Shown in pieces: positions 1 through 10,879 of a stretch of 64,000 nt of DNA. The stretch's first letter is position 1; each line of letters begins with the position of its first letter. The position numbers and the translations under genes are program-made. A model generated the notes under the pieces. The model saw nothing but the letters and a program-made list of their open reading frames with translations, searched no databases and was not told where the DNA came from. The stretch comes from Globisporangium splendens. Its lineage: Eukaryota; Oomycota; Peronosporomycetes; Pythiales; Pythiaceae. The stretch is from NCBI GenBank assembly GCA_006386115.1, contig VFIW01000006.1, forward strand, positions 248,001 through 312,000, written 5' to 3'.

Positions 1-748
1 CCGCGACGTCCAGATATATGCCTCAAGAAATGTTTTATGGTTTGTGTCCAGCGCCACTGCGTGCTGTCTACTTCTCCCCTTCCACTCGTTTACCAAGCCA
101 ACGGCAAAAGTGTCGCTAACGCTCTTGTGTTTGCTGCAGTAAATGATTATACGCAATTATTGTGCTGATAGCCTTCGATATCCGCACACAAACACGGCTT
201 CATGCACTGAGTTCTCTTGCGTGTTTTCCTTCTCTTTTGTATTGCATCTGTCTGACTGATCAATCGTGCATATGCTGGCCATAGAGAACCAACTCAAATC
301 TCGCACTTCTCCAAGACTGAACCAAAAATGTCAGGTTTGGTTCTTCCGCGGCTTCAAGTTCCATTTGCTCAGAAGGCGTTGAGAATCTCCGATGTGCAGC
401 AACTTTGATACATCTTGGCATGGTGATCACTGAGCCTGCAATCTGAAAAAGACTGCGAACTGGACTTGAGTCTCGCTCATAAGCTTGCACTCGAACAGGT
501 TTACTCAGGCGAGTATGGAAATGCCTCATTTGACACACCAGGACTCCAGTGTCAAACGAGGCAACACAACACTCAGCCGCTGGTGTTGGGACACCCGATA
601 CCAAAATTTTCTTCATGGAAGTTGCAAGTAAAGAGAACAAAAACAAAGAAAGCATTGCAGTTGCTCAGGTCGTAAAAGCACAAGGTACTGCTGCTTTGAG
701 TCAGTAGGTTAAAATGGGGGCTATGCCGCTTTGAGTTACTCTTCTTTC
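1..748. other. Gene-free left edge
   Basis: No convincing coding exon is seen on either strand. The short reading frames here lack conserved composition, plausible start context or splice-linked continuation. The right part is the downstream flank of the minus-strand EGF-like gene and should hold its 3' UTR. Confidence 0.5.
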
Positions 749-1747
749 TTACTGGTTGCGGAAGGCTACGAGGGCTGCGATGACGAAAAGCGCCACCATT
801 GATGGTAGTTGCGTCGACGCTGCCGACGTGGACGTCGACGGAGTGCTGCTGCTGTCGGAGGACGATTTCGAGGACGTCGAGCTGCCGCCCTCGGAGCAGA
901 ACGTGCCCGAGTACCCGGTCTCGCAAGTGCAGACGCCGTCAGAGCCGCACGTTCCGTGCGCATTGCATGCCTTTGCAGACGTCGAATCACATTTCGCGCA
1001 CTGGTCCCCCGTGGTGCCCTCCGAGCACGTACAGGTGCCAGTGGTCTGTCCGCTCGACACGGTACACGTTCCTTCGGTGCCACATTGACCCAGGCTGCTG
1101 CACTCGTTACTGGAGACCGTGCTGCAGTTCGCGTAGAGATCGTAGCCTCGGTTGCACTCACAGGCAAACTCCTGCTCGGCCGCGGTCGTGAGCGCACACG
1201 TGCCCTGGCCCGAGCAAATGGTGTTCGTCGTCGTGTTCACCGAGCACGACTCGGCGATGGACGACGTCAGGTTGGTCAGTTGCACCGACGTCAGGTTCGT
1301 CGGGTTCATCGTGAGGTACTTGGCACGGTCCACGCACGAGTAGAAACCGTCGAGTGTCACGGAGCGGTTGCCGACCGTGAAGCTTCGCTCGTAGCAGTCA
1401 ATCGTGCCGTTCGCCGCTGAGCCGCTGCCGGTCGTCGAGTTTCTGCAGTTGTCGGCAGGCACGAACACACAGAGAGGCTGGACCACGTGGTACGCTTCAG
1501 GCCACGCGCTGAATGTTGGGCACGCACCGACAGCGTTGCCACTGCATGCGTCGCCTGCGATGCACATGTTGAGGTTTTCAAGACCGCTGGCGCTCGAATC
1601 CACGGCAATACACTTGTAGCCCGAGCCGTAGTCCTCGCATCCGCCTGTGGAGCTGCATTGGCCTGGGTAGTCCGACGAAGTCGAGGTCGCGGCTTGCGAG
1701 GCAGCAAAGCTGAGGACGCCAATCGCCGTGAGCAAAGAGTACTTCAT
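749..1747 (-). CDS. Secreted EGF-like, Cys-rich, probably GPI-anchored surface protein
   Basis: Single-exon frame of 332 aa, ATG at 1747 and TAA at 749-751. The N-terminus (MKYSLLTAIGVLSFAASQA) is a typical secretory signal peptide. The mature part is rich in Cys, Asn-x-Ser/Thr sites and short disulfide modules. From about residue 175 to 285 there are three EGF-like units with the CxxxGxC and CxCxxGYxGxxC patterns (for example CETGYSGTFC). A Ser/Thr-rich stalk of about 25 residues follows, then a hydrophobic tail (LPSMVALFVIAALVAF), which fits a GPI-attachment signal. EGF-like modules mediate extracellular protein binding in general; the ligand cannot be read from sequence. Cell-wall or plasma-membrane surface location is inferred. 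No orthologue is named because none is recognised. Confidence 0.8.
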   Translation of the reverse strand: MKYSLLTAIGVLSFAASQAATSTSSDYPGQCSSTGGCEDYGSGYKCIAVDSSASGLENLNMCIAGDACSGNAVGACPTFSAWPEAYHVVQPLCVFVPADNCRNSTTGSGSAANGTIDCYERSFTVGNRSVTLDGFYSCVDRAKYLTMNPTNLTSVQLTNLTSSIAESCSVNTTTNTICSGQGTCALTTAAEQEFACECNRGYDLYANCSTVSSNECSSLGQCGTEGTCTVSSGQTTGTCTCSEGTTGDQCAKCDSTSAKACNAHGTCGSDGVCTCETGYSGTFCSEGGSSTSSKSSSDSSSTPSTSTSAASTQLPSMVALFVIAALVAFRNQ

Positions 1748-2667
1748 TGCTTGTTGCTATCTGGTGAGTGAACAGAAGAGGTTGTGAGTGGGTAGGAGAC
1801 CGCAAATATCGAAATGGATCGATCCTTCCAGAGGGAAGTAGTCTCGCAACGTCCGATTCAGAGGCATGCTCCAGTTGCTCCTACCGATCATTGATCAGTA
1901 GGAGAGGTGCCTCAATTCGAAACAGATTTTCACGCAACACTGTAGGCAAGTCACACCAGCAGCATGTCCCATTAAAATCAAAGTTTGGGGACTTTTTTTT
2001 TTTTTTTTTTTTTTTTCTGTTGATCTCTTTTGCACTGGGAGGGGAGAGCGAAAGGATCGACCTCAACAGTGCGGCTCTTTCCGTTCCTTTCGGCTCCAAA
2101 CGTATCGGTCATTTCCATCTGCTGAAGGTCCACATGGAGACTTTGTGTGAGGAGATGGCAGTCTAGTTGGCTACGCTGTTGCAGCCCCGCAAAGGGGAGA
2201 GGCACGGAGGGAACCTGGGCTGATATGCTGCGCATGCGGCTGATTGCTGGACAGAGCAGAGCTCTTCATCACGTGTGACACGACCTTGAAGTTGCGTCTG
2301 ACATGCACCAACCGAATGACAAATTTATAATACCCTCTTGAAAACGATAGTATCGGTTCAAATGAGTCATAAAAATGCCCCTTTTAGAGTTAGCTACACC
2401 TCTTATTACCTGTGTAGAAGTGACCTCTGTCTTATGCATACTTTTGCAATATGATCGATGGAAGCATTATTGCCACACTGTATCAGACAGTCATCATCTT
2501 GCTTCACTCTTGCTGATTGGTCAGTTAAAACTACACTCCGATTGGTAGTTAAAGTGCAATATGCAGCCAATTGTAGGACACCATTATCTATATCGCACTT
2601 AAGAGGGCAGCACACTCATCAACATGGAGTGCCATAAAGCCCACAAGATCGTGTGCATGCAGCCGCC
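1748..2667. other. Intergenic region with a poly-T tract
   Basis: Lies upstream of both the minus-strand EGF-like gene and the plus-strand phosphatase, so it should contain both promoters. No coding exon is supported. The one notable element is the T24 run at 1993-2016. Confidence 0.5.
1993..2016. repeat. T24 homopolymer
   Basis: 24 consecutive T residues. On the minus strand this is a poly-A run about 250 bp upstream of the EGF-like gene start. It could be a nucleosome-excluding promoter tract or the tail of an old retro-inserted copy. No target-site duplication was noticed around it. Confidence 0.9.
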
Positions 2668-3604
2668 ATGTCGACGTACGAGAAGACGCTGATCCCGCCG
2701 CTCAACTTCTCCATGGTTGCGTCGGGCGTCTACCGCTCGGGCTTTCCGAACCGCAAGAACCACGCCTTCCTGCAGCAGCTGGGCCTGAAATCCGTACTGT
2801 ACGTGTCCTCTTCACAAGAGAGAGAAGGAGGGCAGGCTTTTAGTACTCAACATGCCTTGAAACGCGTCTCTTTCGATGTGCAGCTATGAGGGCATGCAAG
2901 GCAGTGGATTGATAGGCTAAAATGGACTCTCTGTGCGCTGTGTGTGTATCTGTGTACACTGTAGGTATTTATGCCATCAGGAGCATCAGAAGGACAACAT
3001 TGCGTTCTTTGAGGAGAACGGGATCACAGTATTCCAATGCCCCATTGACGGGAACAAGGTAGGCGCTTCGTGCCACACTCTCTATCTGCAGCATGTGGAG
3101 CGCCTTTCAGTTCACCGGCTTGTGGTCGTTGTGGCGTTTCCAATTGTACATGTGCGCCAGGAACCGTTCATTAGTATCAATCCGGAAGCCATGGCCGACG
3201 CGCTCCGACACCTTTTAGGTACGTCTTTCGTCATTTTGCATGATACAAAAAGCACAAGTGCGCACTTACGCCCGCACATTCGTGTTTTAGACGTGCGCAA
3301 CCACCCGATTCTCGTGCACTGCACAAAAGGAACGGTACGAAAAAGAACACAGCACGTCAAGTCTGTGCATTTGTTGCAGAATTTCTTATGGATATCTGAT
3401 TGTTGTGTTTGTATGCTGCAGCATCGCACGGGCTGCGTCATCGGCTGCATGCGCAAGATGCAGTACTGGTCGCTGACGTCGATCATCGACGAGTACTGCC
3501 GCTTCGCGGGTCCGCGCATGCGGCTGCTCGATCAGCAGTTCATCGAGTTCTTCTCCACGACGATCGAGTACGACGAGCGACAGAAGCCGCACTGGATTTA
3601 TTGA
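2668..3604 (+). CDS. Siw14/PFA-DSP-type atypical dual-specificity phosphatase, five exons
   Basis: Joined exons 2668-2798, 2965-3058, 3161-3218, 3291-3334 and 3422-3604 give 169 aa with phase-consistent GT..AG introns of 72-166 bp. The protein opens with a PFA-DSP core (NFSMVASGVYRSGFPN, then NHAFLQQLGLKSVLY). The CX5R active-site loop reads HCTKGT-HRTGC: nucleophile Cys before the third intron break, Arg just after it. The intron at 3335-3421 therefore splits the catalytic loop between Thr and His. The tail (MQYWSLTSIIDEYCRFAG) is the helical segment typical of Siw14/OCA proteins. Family members cleave phosphotyrosine or, for yeast Siw14, inositol pyrophosphates; which applies here is not decidable. 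The start at 2668 (GCCGCCATG) fits the homology start better than the upstream in-frame GTG. Cytosolic, since no signal is seen. Confidence 0.88.
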
Positions 3605-3900
3605 GAAATTGGCTCGCGTCATGCTGACAGGATACTACGGACCACAAGGAAGCAGAATGTGGCTATATTTCGCAGTGCATTGGCTAGAAGGGGTCCCATT
3701 TTCGTAATTGGTTCTGTATATTTTGTTATGTTTTTTGTCTGTTTTGTATAAAGTGGCTCTGTTTCTGCTACTGTTCAAATGCCAAACGCTCGCGCTTTTC
3801 AACAACCTACAGCAGCAATAAACCAGCAACCACTTCCCAATTCCTCCCTTGCTGGTCGCCGTCGTAACTCAGTCGCCCGCAAATCAAATGCTTTATTCGT

Positions 3901-5517
3901 TTACGCACGGACCTTGTACGCAGAGCCATCGGCGAACTTCTCGACCCATTCCTGGTTCTTGAACGGCGCGCCTGGCCATGACTTCTGGAAGTGGTCCTCT
4001 GGCTTGAACGACGATGGGTCCTCAATTCGCTCCACGAGCTTGTGCTTGAACTTGCGGATGAGACCCTGCACTGGCCACGCCGCGGCATCGCCGAGCGCGC
4101 AGATCGTGTGGCCTTCAATCTGGCGCGACACTTCCTCGAGCATTGGGATCTCCTCCAAGTCGGCCTCGCCCTTCTCCATGCGGGTCAACATCGACTCCAT
4201 CCAGCCTGTACCTTCACGGCACGGTGTGCACTGACCGCAACTCTCGTGCGTGTAGAAGTGCGAGAGGCGACGGATGGCGCCGACCATGTCCACACTCTTG
4301 TCGAAGATCGTCACGGCGGCCGTGCCGAGACCCGAACCACCACGCTGCTTCAAGTCATCGAAGTCCATCATGATGTCCTGGCACAACTCTTCGTCGAGCA
4401 CAGGCACTGACGAACCACCAGGGATACACGCCTGGAGGTTCTCCCAGCCGCCACGCACACCGCCACAGTGACGCTCAATGAGGTCGCGCAGTGGGATACT
4501 CATCTCTTCTTCGACGGTGCACGGGTTGTTCACGTGACCCGAGATACAAAACAGCTTCGTGCCGGAGTTGTTCTTGCGGCCGAGACCCGCAAACCACGAC
4601 GAGCCACGACGCAAGATCGTTGGCGACACCGCGACAGTCTCGACGTTCGTCACGGTCGTTGGGCAACCGTAGAGACCCGTGTTGGCTGGGAATGGCGGTT
4701 TAAGACGTGGCTTTCCCTGTCGGCCTTCCAAACTCTCCAAGAGACCGGTTTCCTCACCACAGATGTACGCACCCGCGCCACGGTGCAAGTACACGTCAAA
4801 GTCGTAGCCCGAGCCACACGCATTCTTGCCCAAGAAACCGCTCTGGTACGCTTCGTGGATCGCCTCCTGAAGGATCAGGGCTTCGTTGAAGAACTCGCCA
4901 CGGATGTAGATGTACGCCGCACGCGCGCGCATCGCGAAACCCGCGATCAAGCACCCTTCCACGAGCTTGTGCGGGTCCTTACGCATAATCTCACGATCCT
5001 TGCAGGTACCCGGTTCCGACTCGTCGGCGTTCACGACAAGGAACGATGGGCGGCCGTCCGTCTGCTTTGGCATGAACGACCACTTGAGGCCCGAAGGGAA
5101 ACCGGCGCCACCACGGCCACGGAGACCCGAGTCCTTGATCTCTTGGACGATCCACTCCGGTCCCATGCACAGCAAGTCCTTGGTGCGGTACCAGTCACCG
5201 CGACGCGTCGCGCCGTCAATGCGCCACGTGTCCTCGCCGTACACGTTCGTGAAAATGCGGTCTTCGTCCTTCAGTCCACCGTACACGCGGGTCATCGCAG
5301 GACCATCGGCAGCCTACCGTATCATATTCATGCGAGAGCAAAGCGACAAGAAGGGTAAATGAGCTCCTCCTTCTTGTACGAGCAGCTACGCTATACAAAA
5401 AAACAAGATAAAGAGGCGCAGTAGGGGACGCACCGCATTGGCGACGGCCGCGCTGGAGCGGAATCCTCTCGCTTGTGCGCGCGCTGCTTGCCTGGCCACG
5501 TGCGCCACGGCTTTCAT
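3901..5517 (-). CDS. NDUFV1: NADH:ubiquinone oxidoreductase 51-kDa flavoprotein (complex I NDUFV1)
   Basis: Two exons, 5434-5517 and 3901-5313, with a 120-bp intron, give 498 aa. Exon 1 encodes 28 residues rich in Ala and Arg with no acidic residue ([19 protein letters not shown]), a mitochondrial presequence. Exon 2 continues as [13 protein letters not shown]. The NADH-binding glycine loop [10 protein letters not shown] lies near residues 94-104. The FMN segment [19 protein letters not shown] and the N3 4Fe-4S cluster motif [12 protein letters not shown] follow, with the fourth Cys in HTICALGD. Length and order match the family (about 460-500 aa). It oxidises NADH in the matrix arm and passes electrons from FMN to iron-sulfur clusters. 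The internal Met at 5295 is not the true start because the presequence exon joins in frame with consensus GTGCGT..TAG borders. Confidence 0.96.
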
Positions 5518-6013
5518 CCTGCTCGTTCCTCTCGGCGCAGTGGAAATTGGCAAACGCAGGCGAGACCACACAAACAGCCTCCCTCCCTTTCGGGAACAAC
5601 GACACCCCCAGAATTCGGAGAGGGTGTTACAAATCGGACCACCTGTCTCTTGGGCTGTCTTCTCAATGAGCCAGAATTGGAACATTTCAGAGAGTAGTTG
5701 CAATTGGTTGCATTCGATGTGTTTGGAGAGGGTTGTACATCAAGCACAGTGTTTCCGATTAAGTGCGATTACGTACTGGATGTTTGAAACTGATAGAAAC
5801 ATAGATCGAGTGATTTCATTTTAACTGATGGAAAAACGCCTGCAGCAGGTTGAAGCAAGTTGATTTCGATTGTGAGTGCGATTGCGAGTTGTGCGTTTCT
5901 AACCGTCCAAGCATCATCTTCGGCGTTTGACATTGACGGTTCGTAACGTTGTTTGAAAATCAAAAATAGCTTTTCAACCGCTTGACAATTCTCCACCCAC
6001 ACTGCGACGCATC
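5518..6013. other. Shared upstream region of divergent genes
   Basis: A 496-bp spacer between the starts of NDUFV1 (minus) and the HAD-like gene (plus). It should hold both promoters and perhaps 5' UTR introns. No TATA box or known operator stands out, and no coding exon is supported. Confidence 0.5.
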
Positions 6014-7258
6014 ATGATGGAGCGATGGCGCATGGACGATGTTGCCACAGCGAAAGAAGCACCGCAGCGTCTCGTAGCGACAACGTCTGCGCGTATCGAA
6101 GGCGCGCTTAAAAACACCGATACCATCAAGAGCGACTTCGCGACCCCGCTGTTGTCCGGACGCCAGCGGCAGCGCGCACAGTCGTTTGGCAGCAGCGTCC
6201 CGGATCTGTGCGCGCTATCACCGATCGCGGAAGCCGAAGTGTTCACGCTGAGCATGCCCGAGTCGCCGTCTCCACCAGCGATGGAGTCTTCCCCCATGGA
6301 CGTGGATTCCACGACACCGTCGACATCGCTGCCCCGTACGACAGGAGGCGTGTCGTTTCGTCATGTCCATGCGGTCAACCACCATCAAGGCGCAGCGCCA
6401 CCATCACGCCCATTGCTGTCAGTGTTTGATTGGGATGATACGCTGTGTCCGAGCTCTTGGCTCTATCGCAATGGGTTTTTGGCTTCGCATGGTCTAGTTC
6501 ACGGCTATGAGTCGGAGCTCAAGGCGCGCAATGCGGCCACGCTGTCGGAACACGATCGATTACGTTTTTCGCACTTTGAAGACCAGGTGCTCCGCGTGCT
6601 GCAGTTGGCGATGCAGACGGGGCCAGTGTTCATCATCACGGCAGCGACGTTGCAGTGGGTGGATGCATGCGCGGGGAACTTTTTACCTCGCGTGCAGGCG
6701 CTGTTGAAGCAGAAAGCGGATAAAGTGCACGTGGTCTCTGCGCGCGAATGGTACCAGCAGCACAACCGCTACCATCAAGGAGACCCGATGGCATGGAAAG
6801 CGGCCACATTTGACGCGCTGTGTGCGCATTTACAGCTGGAGAAGGTTTCGCGACGGCTGCAGCACCGCATCGACTTTGTCTCGATCGGTGACTCGGTGTT
6901 TGAACGTGACGCGTGCCGTCAGATCGAGAAGAAAGCACCGACGATCGTTCACTCCAAGACGCTCAAGTTCGTGGAACACCCGAGTCTCCAGGAGCTTTTG
7001 GATCAGGTGACGCTGACGATCTCGATCTACGACCGGATCCACAGCCACGGGGGGAGTCTCGACTTGCACATCACGAGAAACACGAACCGCCAGAAGGGAG
7101 ACCCGACACTCAGGCTGCTGCATGTGGACTTGGAGAAAACTCAGTACCACCAGCACCAGACAGCTGCTGTCTCGTACATTGAGCAAGCGCGAGCGATGCA
7201 CCGGATGCCAAACTGCATGGACGCCAAGCGCTCGACGGGGACAACGATTCGCATCTAA
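6014..7258 (+). CDS. HAD-superfamily-like phosphatase domain protein
   Basis: Single exon, 414 aa, ATG at 6014 and TAA at 7256-7258. Residues 1-130 are disordered, Ser/Pro/Thr-rich. The haloacid-dehalogenase motifs follow: motif I SVFDWDDTL (nucleophile Asp near 139, DxDDT form), a motif II-like hydrophobic strand ending in Thr (FIITAAT, near 205), and a motif IV-like SIGDSVFERDA near 295-305. This order supports an aspartyl-phosphate phosphatase fold. A clear motif III lysine is not certain. The C-terminal 100 residues (HVDLEKTQYHQHQTA region) have no recognised domain. The substrate is unknown. It is transcribed divergently from NDUFV1. Confidence 0.75.
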   Translation: MMERWRMDDVATAKEAPQRLVATTSARIEGALKNTDTIKSDFATPLLSGRQRQRAQSFGSSVPDLCALSPIAEAEVFTLSMPESPSPPAMESSPMDVDSTTPSTSLPRTTGGVSFRHVHAVNHHQGAAPPSRPLLSVFDWDDTLCPSSWLYRNGFLASHGLVHGYESELKARNAATLSEHDRLRFSHFEDQVLRVLQLAMQTGPVFIITAATLQWVDACAGNFLPRVQALLKQKADKVHVVSAREWYQQHNRYHQGDPMAWKAATFDALCAHLQLEKVSRRLQHRIDFVSIGDSVFERDACRQIEKKAPTIVHSKTLKFVEHPSLQELLDQVTLTISIYDRIHSHGGSLDLHITRNTNRQKGDPTLRLLHVDLEKTQYHQHQTAAVSYIEQARAMHRMPNCMDAKRSTGTTIRI

Positions 7259-7461
7259 AGATGACGCATTTTTAGGAAAAGTAGGGATACGAAGTAGAAT
7301 GAATAGTTTAAAGCAAAGGCAGAGATACAAAGTAGAGTAGTTGCAGGGAGAAGAAAATCACACATTTTTATTAGTTTATCTTATATACGTACAGTAGCAC
7401 ACGCATGTTCATGCACGGCGACATTTTGTTGCTTATGGTTACATTATTTTCGCGTCTCGAC

Positions 7462-9576
7462 TCAATTCGCGGCGTCGAGACCTTCGAGGAAGTGCTGGTA
7501 CTTGGCGAGATACTTGAGAATCACGCCGTTCGTCCAGCCAAAGCCGAACTGCGGAATGTACTCGCCGCCTTGGCCGATGCTGCCCAGCTCCGTCGAATTG
7601 TACTTCTCAAACATGAGCCCAGTGCGCTGCCAGGCTGTAAACCCAGCCTTCACCCACGTACGCATCAACTCGGTCGCTAATTCCACGGACTCCTTCGTGT
7701 CGAGAGCCAATAAGCCCTCGATGATAATGTCTTGTGCTGGCGGCCACGCGTTCGGAGCGTCCCATTGCTGACCCGTGGCCTTTGTCGTGGACTGGATGCC
7801 GCCAACCTGGATCAGTCCAGAGTTCCTCAGCGACTCAATGATGTTTTCAACCCTCTCTTTGCCAGCTTCAGTGGTGGTGTCCAGGAGACCACAACCAGGT
7901 ACCCACAGGGGCGAATAGTCCGAGACACAGACCATCGTCGAGTGCACGCGCTGATCGAGCAGGTAGTCGCGCCACGACTGGTGCAAGTCGTTCCAGAGGA
8001 TCGCATGCATGGCTTCAGCTCGTCTCGCGGCAGCGTCTTTGAAGAACGCCGCGGCCTTGTCGTTCCACAGCAAAGTATGGAAATGCGCCAGGTTTTGCTC
8101 AAACTTGTACATGATCACGTTCAGGTCGACGGGGATGATGTTCGACGTGTCGCTCGTGATCAGCGTGCGGTGGTCCTTGAACCATCGCGCCGAGAAGTCC
8201 CAGCCGCTCTCCGCGCCAGCGATGACTTCGTTGTAGAACTGCGTCTTCTTGGCGCGCGTCTCGCAAGTGTCGTGGCGTTTGTGGCGGTCTCCAAAATGCG
8301 AGTCTGCATCGTGGTAATCTTCTCGGAATGACTCGGGGCGAGGCGCATCCGTGTGAGCCACATACCGATTGAGAAGGTACGTCTTGCCTTTTGGGATTGG
8401 TTTCTCGGGTTCACGAACAGAGATGACGGAGCCTCGTCGTGGTCTCTTCACAGGTGGCTCCACCTCGACAGCATGGCCTGACGGACCTGTTTGCATCCAG
8501 AACGCGTACTCCTTCTCGAGAATCGGAACCACAGCTTGCAGATACGCCAAATCGTACTTGGCAGCCTCGGCTGGTGGTTCAAAGAACGACGACAGCGACG
8601 ATGGAGATGATGGCGAGAAATCAGCATCATCCTGGTTCACCGTCGCGACCAAGCGAACCATATCCGAGAGCATTGGAGGCTGGGAACGCGTGAGGTAGTA
8701 AATGCGGCCGCCATTTGGCACAAAACCAAACTCTGCGGCGTACTCGAGCAAGTTGTTCACAACAGAGCGCGCAGTTTCCTTCATGTTGCTCACCAGCAGA
8801 CCCTCGACGATCCAGAACGAGTCCCAGTAGTAGCTCTCGCGGAATCGACCGCCAGGCACGACCAGCACGTTCTGCTTCCGGTGCAATTGCAAATGCTCCA
8901 CAGGTTTCGAGTGGAGGAACGTGCTCTTTACGGCTGGATTTGGTTGGCGGCCAAGATTTTTCCAGAGCTTGTGCAACTGGAACGCCCACTCTCGGAACGC
9001 CGAGTTCTCAATCGCGGCAATCGCAGGCGGCTCGATTTCCTCTTGGTAATCCAGTGGCACAACGTGCGTCATATCGGCGCCAGGTTCATCAAAGTGCTTA
9101 TCGATAAACTCGCGGAGTTTCACAACGCGCTCCTTTTGCTCGAGCAGCATCCATCCGGGTCCTTGGCTCTTGATATATTCGTCATATTCGTGCAGGATCG
9201 TCGCGGGATCGCTCATAGCTTTCAGCGGCATATCGACAAAGTGCTTGCTATCGGCAAACACGTGGTTCATCTGCACGTCGTGCAACAATCGACCGCTACA
9301 GTAAATCGCAAAGAGCTGCTGCTGGAGCTCCTGCTCGCCGTTCGTTGCCGGATATGCGAGCGGGTGCGGAATCGTGACGCGGCAACACGAGGCGTGGTGG
9401 TCATCTGAGCTCGTCATCGTCGAGGTCGACGTCTCGTGAGGGACCGTGGGGCGCGTCGCGATCGTGACGGTCACGACGCGGCGGATGCGGTGCTGCGGAA
9501 ATCGCCGCCGCTCGATACTCTGCGTGCGCAGATGCAGCTTGAGCACTTGCACGGGCGCCTTGAGCATCATCGCCAT
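7462..9576 (-). CDS. Trehalase (GH37), copy 1
   Basis: Single exon, 704 aa, ATG at 9576 and TGA at 7462-7464. Both family signatures are present: PGGRFRESYYWDSFW near residue 240 and QWDAPNAWPP near 610, plus the Gly-rich GGEYIPQFGFGWTNG segment near the end. The GAESGWDFSARW motif carries the expected catalytic Asp, and EKYN has the expected Glu. GH37 trehalases hydrolyse alpha,alpha-trehalose to two glucose by inversion. The N-terminal 55 residues are Arg-rich, without an obvious transmembrane segment, so a cytosolic or possibly organellar location is inferred. A homologous tandem copy lies 1.3 kb upstream in the same orientation. Its extra segment near residues 385-400 (PPVKRPRRGSVIS) looks like a nuclear-type basic cluster or a linker; this is weak. 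Confidence 0.95.
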   Translation of the reverse strand: MAMMLKAPVQVLKLHLRTQSIERRRFPQHRIRRVVTVTIATRPTVPHETSTSTMTSSDDHHASCCRVTIPHPLAYPATNGEQELQQQLFAIYCSGRLLHDVQMNHVFADSKHFVDMPLKAMSDPATILHEYDEYIKSQGPGWMLLEQKERVVKLREFIDKHFDEPGADMTHVVPLDYQEEIEPPAIAAIENSAFREWAFQLHKLWKNLGRQPNPAVKSTFLHSKPVEHLQLHRKQNVLVVPGGRFRESYYWDSFWIVEGLLVSNMKETARSVVNNLLEYAAEFGFVPNGGRIYYLTRSQPPMLSDMVRLVATVNQDDADFSPSSPSSLSSFFEPPAEAAKYDLAYLQAVVPILEKEYAFWMQTGPSGHAVEVEPPVKRPRRGSVISVREPEKPIPKGKTYLLNRYVAHTDAPRPESFREDYHDADSHFGDRHKRHDTCETRAKKTQFYNEVIAGAESGWDFSARWFKDHRTLITSDTSNIIPVDLNVIMYKFEQNLAHFHTLLWNDKAAAFFKDAAARRAEAMHAILWNDLHQSWRDYLLDQRVHSTMVCVSDYSPLWVPGCGLLDTTTEAGKERVENIIESLRNSGLIQVGGIQSTTKATGQQWDAPNAWPPAQDIIIEGLLALDTKESVELATELMRTWVKAGFTAWQRTGLMFEKYNSTELGSIGQGGEYIPQFGFGWTNGVILKYLAKYQHFLEGLDAAN

Positions 9577-10879
9577 TGTGTCACTTCGCTGGGTTGCGGA
9601 AAAGTATCAACCGACACTCAAACGGGGAAAGACTGGGGTTTCTCTCTTCTTCTTCTTCTTCTTCTCTCTCTCTCTCTCTTGGGCTCTTGCCACCGACACC
9701 GAAAATTTGAGACTGGCAGTGGATCTGGGGTGTGCCTCTGCTCTCCCAATCCTTTTCCCCCCTTCAACATGGGTGCTTGGTTGGATATCTTTTCTTTGCG
9801 TCAGAATAAAAAAATCGTAATAAAACGAAACTTCCTCGCGTCTGGTGCGATGCGTACCCCAGATCTCTGTGACGCTGCGCCGTTGACTGATAACTAACGC
9901 GTCTTCTCTAATGTTCGATGGATGCATGGATGGCGGTGATTTTGCGACGTCGAAAACCGCCAGTTGACATGCGTGCATGCTGGATTTCGCGCACGCACAC
10001 TCAGATGTGCATTTTTGAAAAAAAAAAAGTGGGGAGCGCCAATGATCGAGGGAATGAGTGGCGCGCTCTATATGGAGAGAGAGCTCTCCTGGCCACGCGT
10101 GCACCATGTACAGTCGCTCTTGGCAGCGGAAACTTTCCGCGAAGAGCTCATTTGGTCTGACTACCACTTGCGTACGTACACACCTTGACGCTGCGTCTGC
10201 GTTCCTGAAGTTTTGCACCAAAAGGTGCCATAATATATAAAGTTAAAGAGACTTTACAAATCAACATCAACGTACTGATTTACGGGAATGGTGACTTTGC
10301 AAGTTTCTTTCATGAGAAAAATTGATTTTGTGTCTTATTTTCGCAATTGCGCATCTCCACTCGAATTGTGATGCCAAAGCGACCGAGTACCGCGCAAGCT
10401 GGTTCGAATCTGATCCATTTGCTGTCGTCCACAGGATGGGAGAGTCCCACACGATATGTGCAATTCAATGCATGAATGCGCTGCAACGAATTAGTGGACG
10501 CCGTTTGCGAGGATGACGATGTGACACTCGGTTAATTTCACACACAAGTGATGCAAAAAATTGATTGGACGATGTGGCGCGAAGGGGTCCGACTCGGAAA
10601 AGGTGACGCGAAGGTATCCACTATTCTCGATATTGAAGTTGCAGATGGACAACTTCGTTGTAATGCCATGTTCTTCAAGTTGCAGATCAAATGCATACTC
10701 CATTCAACACGTATGTACACTTTTCTATTATATAGCGTCATTGTGTGTGGAATGCAATGCACCTTTCATTTCGTGCATGTCAAAGCAGTACCGATTCACC
10801 CTCTAGCCTTTGTAGCTCTCATGCAGCCAGTCTAGTCTAGCTGTTCACCTCCATAAAAATATAAAAAATACCGTCCACC
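9577..10879. other. Intergenic region between the trehalases
   Basis: Contains the promoter of trehalase copy 1 and the downstream flank of copy 2. A CTT/CT microsatellite sits just upstream of the copy 1 start. The short frames near 10.5-10.8 kb have no recognisable content. No gene is supported. Confidence 0.5.
9642..9680. repeat. (CTT)n(CT)n microsatellite
   Basis: A pyrimidine run of about seven CTT units followed by about eight CT units, 65-100 bp upstream of the trehalase copy 1 ATG. On the coding strand it is a polypurine GA/GAA tract, common in promoter-proximal DNA. Confidence 0.85.

Noticed and set aside
4468..5358. Long plus-strand frame of about 296 codons opposite NDUFV1
   Set aside because: A GC-rich shadow of the highly conserved NDUFV1 coding strand; its own translation has no family features.
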